64,000 nt of DNA, from assembly GCF_003711515.1 (NCBI RefSeq), contig NW_021167082.1:1409236-1473235 (forward strand), in the 5' to 3' direction. Positions 34,735-45,600 of the stretch are shown here, piece after piece (position 1 is the stretch's first letter; every line of letters starts with the position of its first letter). The position numbers were made by a program, and so were the translations under genes. Source of the DNA: Sodiomyces alkalinus F11 (lineage: Eukaryota; Ascomycota; Sordariomycetes; Glomerellales; Plectosphaerellaceae). A model generated the notes under the pieces. That model did not search any database. It was given only the letters and a program-made list of their open reading frames with translations, and had not been told where the DNA came from.

Positions 34735-34920
34735 TCTTGTCAGAATATAAATAAGGTACGCGGAATTACGTGTGTATTTATGGAAGTGAAGTTCGTCGTA
34801 CTTCACGGGAATATCTACCTATTAGGAAAAAGAAGGGAAAATAAGTATGGATATATAGGATCGAGGTACCGTATAAATCTAATAATAATATAATATAGTT
34901 TATCACATTGATAAGGTGGC
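34735..34920 (+). repeat. Dispersed repeat, copy 2
   Basis: It is related to 6,074-6,262 and in the same orientation. The shared order of blocks from CTTGTCAGAA to GTTTATCAC...GATAAGG shows common descent, although single-base differences and indels are frequent. A purely RIP-type difference pattern is not obvious. Confidence 0.75.
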
Positions 34921-37900
34921 TGTGGGCATCTGACGGGTCTTATGGGCTGTCAAGGTATATACGTACAATGTATATACATACGAGTAGCTGAACAATGGTC
35001 AATTCAACAACGACACTCTGCATCCAATGCAAGTACGGAGTAATTATGACGAAGGATCTTAATAGAATGGCTTGAATTGCTGGATGCCTTCCTCTTTGAT
35101 GTCACATGGTATCTATATGTCTACAACGTACCTTATTCGCGACCAGAAAACAACGCAGACGGGACAGGAAACAAGGGAAGATGCCGTTACTTCGTAGAAC
35201 GGGAGCGGCCCTTCCTTGCCTTGATCCCTTGGCGTGTTTATTCACCTTGGTACGAAGTATTCGTACATTTTTACACGGCAAGTTGGCAGTAAACAGTATG
35301 TAATTACAGCGTAAACCCTGAAAAGGCCGCCTGAACGGTACGGAGACGGAGCAGTATCTCCCCTTCACCGCGACACAGGCCAATAAAAGATCGTTCTCTG
35401 CCAAGGTGAAGGACCCACAGCGACCAGTCAGCAGGTCCATGAGGACGCAACAGGGGTCTGGTTGTTCGTCATGTGTCCTGAAGTCCTAACATGCAAAGGC
35501 ATCACCGAGAAAGGGGGACGCGGACCAATTCCCCATGTCTCCTGGTTTTCGGTCGAGGTCGGTCACCTGACTGTCTAACGGTTCAGAAGCAATTTCGGCG
35601 GAAGAAATTCTCGAACAAGCTGCAGCTCATAGAGTACAACGCAACGATAAAATGGCAGTCAGTGTCTTCCAAGCCACGAACCGTCCTTGCATACATACTC
35701 TCTTACATGTCACAAATCTGCTGGTTGGCCTCAAAAGGAAAGAGGACAGCGGTTATCAGCAGGCCGCTGACTCCCTTGCATTATTCCAAAATTACTCCGT
35801 AGGAACGAAGACCTCCCGGTGTGGAGTTTCATCTACCTACCTTGTGCGAAATTATGAGCTCAATTTCAATCTTTCAATGGCACGCTATTTTGGTCTTGCT
35901 TTGACCTGTCTTGTTCAAGTCAATCCTCAGAAGGCCAGTGAAACAAACATGCCCAGTGGCTATATGGCGTCTCTATAATATCATCGTCATAACGCCAATC
36001 GCTTTCGAAGACCAGGGTGCCAAAATCGAAGGGGAGGAACCGAGATGGGCGCAGAAAAGAGAAGAAAGAAAAGCAGAATGTACTTCGTTCGTGTGGATTT
36101 CCACTTTCGGCCCATCTCCGTTCGCCCGGCAAGTCGACCAAAAGTCTGGACCGAGGTCAGCCGGTCTTGGCGTCCAGAAATGACCAATGCCGCGGCTCTA
36201 TGCCGCTCTGATTACTACTTTGCGGGAGGTAACTTGTACTGAGCGAGGAAGGCCATGATTTCCATGAACCCCCTATGTGCCAAGGTACCTAACCTATGCT
36301 GGGCGACGGTCGAACCGCGTGCGGGGATTGACCCCGCCTCGTGGTCTCCCAAGCAAGAGCTTTTTCTTTTTCTTTTTCTGGTTCGATCTCCTCGATCCCT
36401 TGTTCCTCACTGGCTCCGTTTCAGCCTCGTACGTAGTGGATGGAGTGCGAGGCTTCGGCTCAGTACCTTACACTACAACCCCCGGTACCTCAGAACATAC
36501 TACTTATAACGTACCGTACCTTGATTAACGCTATGTATTAGCTCGCAGACGATACTGCACGTACATGACACATGACAAGGGACATGGCACCAGGGTTTGG
36601 GGAGGACGAGTCCAAGGTTTCAAACTTTTTGTCTTGTCTTCTCAAGATGGTCGTCGAACTAACCTTGATCGACATTGAAAGAAACGGCCAGCTGGGTCCC
36701 GCCCCATGGTCCATCTGGATGGGTTCCTTATTAGCTTCCAGAGGTTTCATTTCCCCTGGCATGAGTTTCTCCATATACGGATACTCCACCGCCAATGGCC
36801 ATCATCAACAGGACCGTCCTACCTCACCCCCGTGGACACACCGAGCTACACGTACACTAGAGACCCAAGTTTGCAAATCCAAGAGCCCGCATTGGTCCCT
36901 CCCCCGTATAACCCACACATGCCCATGCACACGCGTACGCTCACCTTACTGTCCTGTCTCTACACGTACACGTGCAGTGAGCCTGAACCTCCCCTGTCAC
37001 AAACCGTTCCGTTTAATATTCGTCTCATTCTGATCTGCTCCGGCCCTCCAACGTTCTGTGTCCATAGTCTCGGATCCGCGGAGGAAAGGAGCGAACCCAC
37101 TTGCGGTTCCATTCTTCGTAGAAGAAATGGGGCTGGGCCCCTGGGGGATCAACAAATTTCCCGCCAAGTTGGAGCCTCCACCGTCGCCTCCTATTTAGTG
37201 ATTTTAGTCACACACAACAGAGAGCACCGAGAGTCATTTGGCAAGGCTAAGTGGCCAGAACCGTGGTGGTCGTCGTATAATCCGGGGAGGAAGAGGGATA
37301 ACACGCGACTCTGGGGAGGAGTAAAACCTAGGGGCAGGCTCTTTGGCTTCATCGCGCCCCTTGCATATCGTACATATAACAACGTAACGTAGTCTTCTTC
37401 ATCCCATCGACAACATCAATATCGCAGCAGTGTTGTTTTACTTCGTACAAAAGAAATTCGGAGTACTAGATTCCCCCAGGCCTAAGGTAGACCCTACTCC
37501 GATATTTTACGCCTCGGGGCTCCGGCCTCGTCCGAGAAATTTGACCTCTACCTACCTATTCACTCACACCTTGTCCCTTCGTAGATCATCACCATCCATC
37601 CATGCGGACAAGGGACTAGGATATGCGCAGGAAACGCGCAGGATATTAGGACCCCCCTTTCCCTTTTCTTTCTCGTCAAAGCTCTCCGAGTGTTTCCGGT
37701 CCCTTCCCGTCTCCATGGGGTCTCCACGTCTTGGCACAATCGTCTGCTGGGATGGAGGGGTCGAGAAAAGAAGGGAAAGGAAAAAAAAAAAGAAAAAAAA
37801 AGAGACATTGTTGACGCCTCGGTGTGTACGTTGTATCATATGTCCACGGGCAAGTATTCAGCCACATACCCAAACAAAGCTGGTAGCACTACATGGAACC

Positions 37901-37961
37901 AGAACCACTTAAACTGAATGGCCAGGCTGTAGGAATGCCGTCGTCCGTCCATACCATAATA
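34921..37961. other. Intergenic region
   Basis: About 3 kb without a supported gene. Open frames up to 228 codons exist (36,706-37,392) but their content is not protein-like and no splice partners were found. A degenerate tRNA-like stretch at about 36,297-36,360 is discussed under rejected items. Confidence 0.55.
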
Positions 37962-40900
37962 TCAACATCGTGCCCTTTCTTCCTCTGCCGTTCCCGTCCC
38001 CGTTCCCGTCGTCCCCTGAACCCTCTCACTGATCCTCTGCAGCTTAGCCCTGCTCGCCTCGTCCAGACTCTCATACCACGTCCTCAGCAACCCCCCGAAC
38101 GTCTTCTCCCCCTTGGACAGCTCCACCGGCGGGCCCCTGATCTGCGGCGGCATCTCCTCTCCCTCCACCCCGCCCTCGAACACGGCCCAGCTGGACCCGT
38201 CGTTGGCCCGCAGCCCGAAGCCCCGCCCGTGCATCGCCGCCACCGTGAACTGCCGCAGGAGCACCGCGTCGCCCGTGCGCACGATCGGCAGCGCCGTCTT
38301 GTGCGCCCGGAAGATGTTCACCAGCACCACCTGCGCCGGCGCCACCGAGTGGTCCGTGACGTTGAACGCCAGCATCACCCCCCGCGGGCTTCCCCTGGCG
38401 CGCGCCGGCTCCGGGGGCTCCAGCGTCACGATGCCCATGACGTCCACCGTCCTCGACAGGTTGTGCCGCAGCATCCGCAGCGTGATGCAGTCGGGCACGT
38501 CCGCCCGCATCGCCTTCCCCAGCTGTGTCTTGATCGAGGTGGTGGTGGTTGGCGAGTTCGAGTTCTCCTCGGAGGGCTTCCCCCGCCTCGCGCGCGAAGG
38601 TGACTTGAGGGCTTCTTTGGCTAGCTGCACGCTCGTATCCTCGTCTAGGTCCGGAGACAGGCTCCTGTGGTGATTGTGTGATGCCGCGCGCGTGATTCGA
38701 ACGTTGTCCGAGGGGGTCTGGTCCGGCGCAAGCGTCGGTCGTCTGGATGCGATGGACGCCCGCGCCAATTGGACACTGGGATCCAGTTCCTTCGATCCGG
38801 TTCGGCCTTGGTCCTGGCCTCGCTTTCTTGTCGAGCGAGATTTAGCTGCGGGTGTTGTTTGTGTTTGATCAACGCTTCGGTCATCACAGGAGAACGAAGT
38901 CGTCGCTTCTGACAGTGGCGGTGATGACTCGCGGAACGTGGGTAGCTCACGTTGCGAACCGGGAGTGTTCCCGTGCTGATCGGTATCTCGTTGAGGGGTC
39001 TTGGTCTCGTAACTCTTCGGGGGTTGGTCTGGTGTGGCTTTGGACTTTTGCAAATCGACGTCGGTTTCGCCTTGTGAGGCCGTCCCTTCTTGTACTTGCT
39101 GGGTGGCGACAGGAGTCGGTAATTGTGCCTGTGCCTTGTCGTCCTCTTGGCCAATTTGCTCCGTTTGCTCCGTTTGGTCCTTCCCCCCGGCTTCCCGTCC
39201 CGACTCGTCTGTGCTATTGCTCGTTGCTGAAGGTTGCTTAGGCTGGGATGGTGGCGGCGTGGCATGGTCCTGGAAAGAGTTGTCTTTGTTCTCGGCATTG
39301 TCGCTTTCGTCGGCATCTTTCATTTCAATATCCTCCTGCACCGCCTCCTCTTCTTGCATCTGAATGCCAGGCATGTTCCTGCCATGGAGTCCGTCGCTTT
39401 CCTCAAGCAGCTGCGCGTCAATAGCTTCCATTTCGTCAACTTCCGAGGATCCCAAGGCCTCGGCAGCCATGCTAATCTCCTCGACAGAGACCACAGAGAC
39501 CTCGGAGACCTGCTCCACCACAGAAACCGTCGCCATGCCTTCTGTGTGATGACCTGCGTGACCATGGCCGGACTGTCCCATCAAGATATCAGGTTCCGTT
39601 GCTGGTGCACTAGCGGTCGATACCACCTCGAGACGCTCTTCCTCTCGGATCAACTCCAGAGCTCGCAAAGGTGGAATCGGACTCATCATTTCGAGGTCAT
39701 CATCCTGTTGCGGTGGACTTTTGCTGGTGCGGGATTCTATGATCTCTGGGTGCCGGCTTGGTTCTCGTTGTTGAGCTGGCGGCGAACTTGTGTTCGCTTT
39801 TTCGCTGCTCCCTTGCCTGGTCCTCTCAATCGAAGCGCCCGAGATGGCATCCGCAGGTCCGTCCGGTTTGGCATCAGAGCCGACGTCTTCTTCTACAACC
39901 TCGCTCACGTCTACCTTTTGGTCTTGGGCAACTTCTTGCTCGTCGACTGCTTCTTGCTCCTCAAACTCCTCAGCCTGCAACGCCCCTTCGCTGTCACTCG
40001 CCACCTCTACTTCTGATTCTTCCTCCTCATCCGCTTCATCCACTTCGGATACCTCACTCTCATCGGTCCCCTCATACTCCCCTGCCTTTTCGGCCACGGA
40101 CTGTCGGATGTTGTCGACGGAACCGTCAAACTGGGAAAACTGGGGGCCCTTGGATTGTGCGGCCACCCTTGGGGGCGGGGGCTCTTCGTCTTCATCCTCC
40201 GAATCCGACAAGAGACTGATGACCTGTGGAGGTCCCCTGGTTGCGGGTGCAGGCTTAGCAGCGGCCGTGTCATCTTCCTCCTCGCTCTCTTCGTCGGAAT
40301 AGCTCTCGTATTCCCCATAGCCACCCTCGTCCTCTTCGTATTCTTCCCCGTATTCTTCCCCGTATTCTTCCCCATATTCTTCCCCAAATTGCTGCTCCGC
40401 GTCTTCGTCGATCTGATCTTCTTCGTTACCCCGGCCATAAGGGTCGAAAATATGCCCCCCATCCTGTTGGCTGTAATCACTCTCCACGTCGGAGCCATCG
40501 TCGTCGTCCTGGACATTGCTCAGGTTAGAGTAGTGGGTGATATCGTAATCTCCGCCAGCGTCGCGTCTGGCATCTTCCACGAAGGTGTCGGTTTCGCCGT
40601 ATCCAGTCGTCGCGCGCTCCCCATCGCCGGAGACAGTCTGATTGATGTCCCCCGTCAGGAAACGCTTCTCCGCATATGTCCGAGAACCGAAATTTTCTTC
40701 CGGGCCGTCCCGGTCCTCGGGGATTTCGTCACCTTCAAGTGCGGAGTCGGCTGGTTGGGAATCGCCGTCGTCGTGTTCGCTGGCGATTGATTGACCATCC
40801 AAGTGCCCGGTAATGCCCTGTTCTTCCATGTGCGAATGGCCATCTTCGTGGGGTGAGCTGGTTGGTGTCTCGCCGGGCCCGATTTCTGCGGAAATATTGG

Positions 40901-42198
40901 AGTCCGCAGATGGAATCGAAGTCCCGGGCCAAGAAGGCTGTCGAGGTTCGGCGATGAGGTCAACGAATATCGTGTGTCGCCGTCCTTCCTGTATATTCTG
41001 TTCGTTTCGAGATTGCTGACCCGTCAATGACACGCTCTCGAACGGCGCTTGTTTCTGATCTGCGGACTCGACCGGCGCCTCCTTCGGGGCTTCCCCATTA
41101 AACGCGTTAGAAGCGAATGGCGACATGGCATTCTGAGACGCAAAAGCATGGTTGGCGCTTGATGGCTGCTTGCTTGGTGTATCGAAGACTGCAGGGTGAG
41201 GAATTCGGGACTCGGCAGCTACTTCCACCTGTCTGGGGGGCGTGAAATCGAGTTTATCGGTCTGGCAGCCGCCATCGACCATCGATACGGCACCTCCACC
41301 ATCGCGGGTGGACGGTCTGTCGGGGCTGGGACTCGGTGACCGGCTCGTATACCTCCAGGACGTGCTGAAGCGTGGACGCTTTCTTTCTCTACCCGTAGGC
41401 GCCGTTTCCTCTTCAAATATATCCAGACCACCTTCAAATAGGGAGCCGTAGGACACGCGCGCTCTTTTCAACAAAGCAGGTGAAGCGAACTCTGACGGTT
41501 CTGCAAGATTGCGATTGCTGTCGGCTGGTCTCTTGGCCGGCGTGAGCCCAACAGGCGAGAAGACCCCATCTATAGCAGGGACAGTTTCGGGCAAGGGCGA
41601 GGTATCCTTGGGGTCGAGAAATGATGTAGGGGGCGCAGGTGTGGGATCGGGATCTGGGAGCGCTGGCGGTTCGCAGCCGTTGATGTCGGTGTCGGTGTCG
41701 GTGATGTCGACGTCTATGAGTTTCGTCTCCCCCGAGTCCAGCTTCACCTACATGAAATATTAGCCACGAGGAGTCAACATAGGGAACAGTGTCGTGTGTC
41801 AGGGGGGCACATACTGCTTGCAGCAGTAGCTTGTTATGGAACTTCAGCTGCCAGTCGAGGGGCTCGCCCGACAAGGGCGCTCTGGGATCCTTGTCGGCCC
41901 ATTCGACGCCTTTGAGACTCAGTGTAATCTCATCGCCACTATTCAAGTCGGCGTCCGCCACAGCCTTCGCGGCCGGGCCGCTGAATTCGACCCGAACTTG
42001 GCCCTTGTCGCGTCGCAGCCTAAAGTCGGACTCGGCAAGGACGAAAGCAGCAACATTGCGGTAGGAGCTGTAGGGCCAGGTAATGGTTATGACGCCGCGA
42101 ATAAGCCGAGAAGCAGTGTCCGCCAAGTTGGGATTTAGTTGTGCGATAGAGGTGGTCGGCCCAGATTGGAGCTGGGAGCTTGGACCTTGCGCAGACAT
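37962..42198 (-). CDS. Large OB-fold protein of the POT1/Cdc13 telomere-binding type
   Basis: Two phase-0 exons fit: 42198-41815 and 41747-37962, with intron 41748-41814 (GTATGT...TGTAG), giving 1389 aa. An in-frame ATG at 42228 would add ten residues. The N-terminal ~130 residues look ordered (WPYSSYRNVAAFVLAESDFR, then QVRVEFSGPAAKAVADADL). A disordered, very acidic middle of about 1,050 residues follows, with EEYGEEYGEEYGEEY repeats at 40,330-40,395. The C-terminal ~180 residues read ITLRMLRHNLSRTVDVMGIV, VMLAFNVTDHS, VLVNIFRAHK and GDAVLLRQFTVAAMHGRGFG, the pattern of the telomeric single-strand-DNA-binding OB fold found in POT1/Cdc13 relatives. I infer a telomere-end protein or an associated shelterin/CST-like subunit in the nucleus. 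Assignment to one orthologue is not possible from the sequence alone. Confidence 0.72.
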
Positions 42199-42649
42199 TG
42201 CGCCATGGGTTCTGGGGGCGTCTCTCAAGTGAAATCTGTCTGTTTCGGTAGTCTAAGTAAGAGACAAATAGAAACAGAAGCAAAAGATATCTTGGAGATG
42301 CCAGGAGCGAATGACGCTCTTAACTGCAAGGGATGCAAGGGAAAAGGTGGTGCTGACGCTTTCAGATTGACGTTGATGATAGCGAAGGTAAGACCGCAGC
42401 GCAGCTTCTTTGTGAGGTAGTGACGAAATGTCACGATAATTACGGAATGCGTGTGCCGCTGCCACGGGAGCCGCTTTCTGATTCCTCTAAATCCAACGTC
42501 ACGTGCAGATATAGGGTCCGTGCACACATAGATCAATGTACCGAGGAGTGCACGTCGATGTATCTCGCGACACCTTATCTTGGTCCTTCTCCTCTGCTCT
42601 ATACTTGGGTTTTTCTCCTGCCTGCATAGCTGAATCACCCCCTTTTTCT
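42199..42649. other. Intergenic region, promoter side of the OB-fold gene
   Basis: About 450 bp of ordinary composition lies upstream of the OB-fold gene, before the AT-rich accessory tract starts. Open frames on both strands show no recognisable content. Confidence 0.5.
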
Positions 42650-45600
42650 TAGTGGCCGCCTAACGTATCGCAATTTCGTTCAACCAATCGAAGAAATGCC
42701 GTAAGTATGTTGGCGATACGGTATAATACCCCTTGATACGAGATGACCGATGCGTATCGCCACCTCAACTTGACAGCCTTAATACCGCGGCGTTGCCTTC
42801 GCCTACGTGTGTAAGATGATACGCCACCTGAATCGCGCTATAAGCTGGTTCTGCTTTTTAACCTTAATTCATTCGCTAATGCATCCTGCGTGAAAGCATT
42901 CGTGCTCGCCCGGCGATAAGATCTAGCACGTCCTTTTCCTCCACCACGATCGCCCGACACTGGCTAAGACTACGAAATACCGATACCCCGATACCCTAGC
43001 CTTCTTAAGGAGTATTACCGCTCTATAAGGTAGTCACTATTAGGATATTATTGGTTATGGCCTATTAGGAAAGGTCGATCTAGTTATAAGGCATAGCTAG
43101 ATAATGCTTCGGGGAATAACGTTAGTAAATTACTAGGTGGTCTGTTCGAGCTGATATATCTTATTATCGGAGTATACCTACGTTACGACTCCCTTAACGC
43201 CTAATCAAAGCCAAGCCAATTAGCCTAATACTAGTGGCTAGGGGTACGTAGCGTAATAACGGCCGGGCTCGGAATATTAGGCTAAGATATAACTAGTCCT
43301 ATATTCAGCCGAGTAGAGAGCCCGGCGATAGAATAAGGCCGGGGCCTTTAGCTGCTATATCGTCCACCACCTCCTACGGGGCAAAAGGATAAGCGGAGGA
43401 AAATTCAGCTTCTATCGGCACGCTAGCGCCTAAGCCTAGATAGGACTAACGTCTTCGACCGCTATTCACTCGGCTCACGCTTTCTTTTATTATTAGGGTG
43501 GCCACTATCGGTGATAGCCCCTACGGGACGTTATTATCTATAAGTTGATTACTATAGAAAGGGCCGATTAGCTTCGAAGCTAATAGCGGCGTTCGAAGCT
43601 ACGCAGAATACCTACCTCTCCGAGCCAGTTATAGCTATGCCTCCTAAGCTATAGGCTAACGCTAAGGGCTGATTTCCTAAAGTCCTGCTCCGGGCACTAC
43701 CTTAGGGACGGCTTAAGTCCGTGTTAGCCCTAGCTACGTGAGCAAAAGCTATTAATAGCGTAATAAGGCTACGGAAATAAATAGGCGAGGGGTTCTCGAC
43801 TATATTAGTAAGGCCAATAAAGCACGCCACCAGGATATCTAAGATATATATCGAGGCGTGACGGAATATATATCTATAGGTCTTAAGGTAGTAGGGAGGC
43901 TTCCTAGCGTTAACTCACCCCTATATTAGAGCAGATCGAGGCCTTATTAGCGCGAATCTTATTATCTTCACCTGCTACCTATAGCGTAGGACGGGCTAAT
44001 ATCCCCTAAACCACTCTTTAGGGCTTAATTCGGCCACTAGAATCGTTTATAAGACTACACTAATAAATTATATAGCTCGGGAAAAAGGGGTGCGGGGGGG
44101 CTAGTAGCGGCTTATAAGGTAACGTGGATAGTCTTGTAGGAGGGATAGAGAAAACGAAAAAGGGGCGCTAACCGCTTATATAGACAAGGATTAAGCTCTC
44201 TATATAATCCGCGGGAGAGGGGATAGACGGTAAAGCTCTCTATCAGATCTTAGGAACTAATAAGTTATAATTACTATCCTACTTCCTAGTCTACGCTACG
44301 TAGTTCTAGCAAGAATCTTATTATACACTATCTATAGACTATTCTCGTTATATCGTTAAACACCCTACTCCTAGCCGACGGCTCGTGCGTTACGAGAGCT
44401 CTATACTAATATAAGGCCCCGTGCTTCTATCTTCCTAAGATTAGTATCGAGATAGTAAGAGGCCTATCTTTCTATAGTAATTCCTCTAGTAGAATCCCTC
44501 TTTTTGCTAAAGTTTTACTAATAAGTCGTTAGGTATCGGGCTTCCAATTATCGCTTTATATATACCTAACTCTAGTCGACTTAGGGAGTGTGACTTAAGA
44601 CGGAATAGTATCCTCTATAAGCAATAACGCACCGATATACCTTAGCCGGAGTTATTAACTCTTTCGCGGATATATTTAACGCACGGCGGTATAACCGTTT
44701 AGTCGGTTCCGTAGCAGGATCAGGCCTTATCCAGAAGGTCCGCTAACGATACTATATCCTCTATCTCGGCTTTTTTATCTTCCGCCCTAACTCTAGTATT
44801 AAGTGATACTACTCCGAATAAATTCCTAATACAGAACACGTATAATAGGCGCTACTAAAAGTTAAGTAAGAGGAGAAATAAAAAGGCCTTAAATAGGGCT
44901 CTAGGAGTTATATATTCACCCACTACGTATTAGGATATTAAGCGAATATCGGATATACGATAGAATACCCAGGGCTAGGTGACTTATACTATTAAGTGGA
45001 GGGAAGCTAAGGTGAACGTTGCTGATCTTCGTGGACTAGAGGTTGCCTTCGCTATTCGAGAAGAAGTGGTTAATAGCTATAGTATCGAAGAATAGGAACG
45101 TATATAGGATAAGTTTTACGCAGTATAGGACTCCTATTGACTGAATACCGGCGTCCTTCTAACACGTGTCTTTATTATTTATTAGCTCCTACTAGTAATC
45201 CGGTTCTTATCTATATAAAAGTATTCTCGACTACCTCGTTAAGAATATTATGGCATGCCTTGATTTCGACTTAGTATATTATACTATTAGATTATTATCA
45301 CGTGGTCTAACTTAGGTTTGCTTTAGGACGAAGAATTGATTTTAATCTTACCGGTGATATAGACCTATATATAGGCTTATATATTTATCTCCATTTTATC
45401 TCTATACAGTTACCTAAGTAGCTAGGGCTAACCACCTCCGAAGCTATCTTGTCTCGAACTTAGGAGGAGCCTGGTTTATATCTCCTAGGAACTAAAAGGT
45501 AGTCGGCTAATATATATATAAGTTGTAAATAATACAGAACCGAGACCGGGATTATAAAATCAGTGCTCTAGCATATATTATAGTCTTTATCTATTAATAT

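Noticed and set aside
36297..36365. tRNA-like stretch (GGGGATTGACCCC, CTCGTGGTCTCCCAAGC) followed by T-runs
   Set aside because: A T-arm-like hairpin and a TTGGGAG loop can be imagined on the minus strand, but the arms do not pair over the required lengths and no acceptor stem closes. At most a decayed tRNA fragment.
36706..37392. 228-codon open frame on the plus strand
   Set aside because: Composition is unlike the other genes of the window, there is no recognisable motif, and no flanking exons or good start context.
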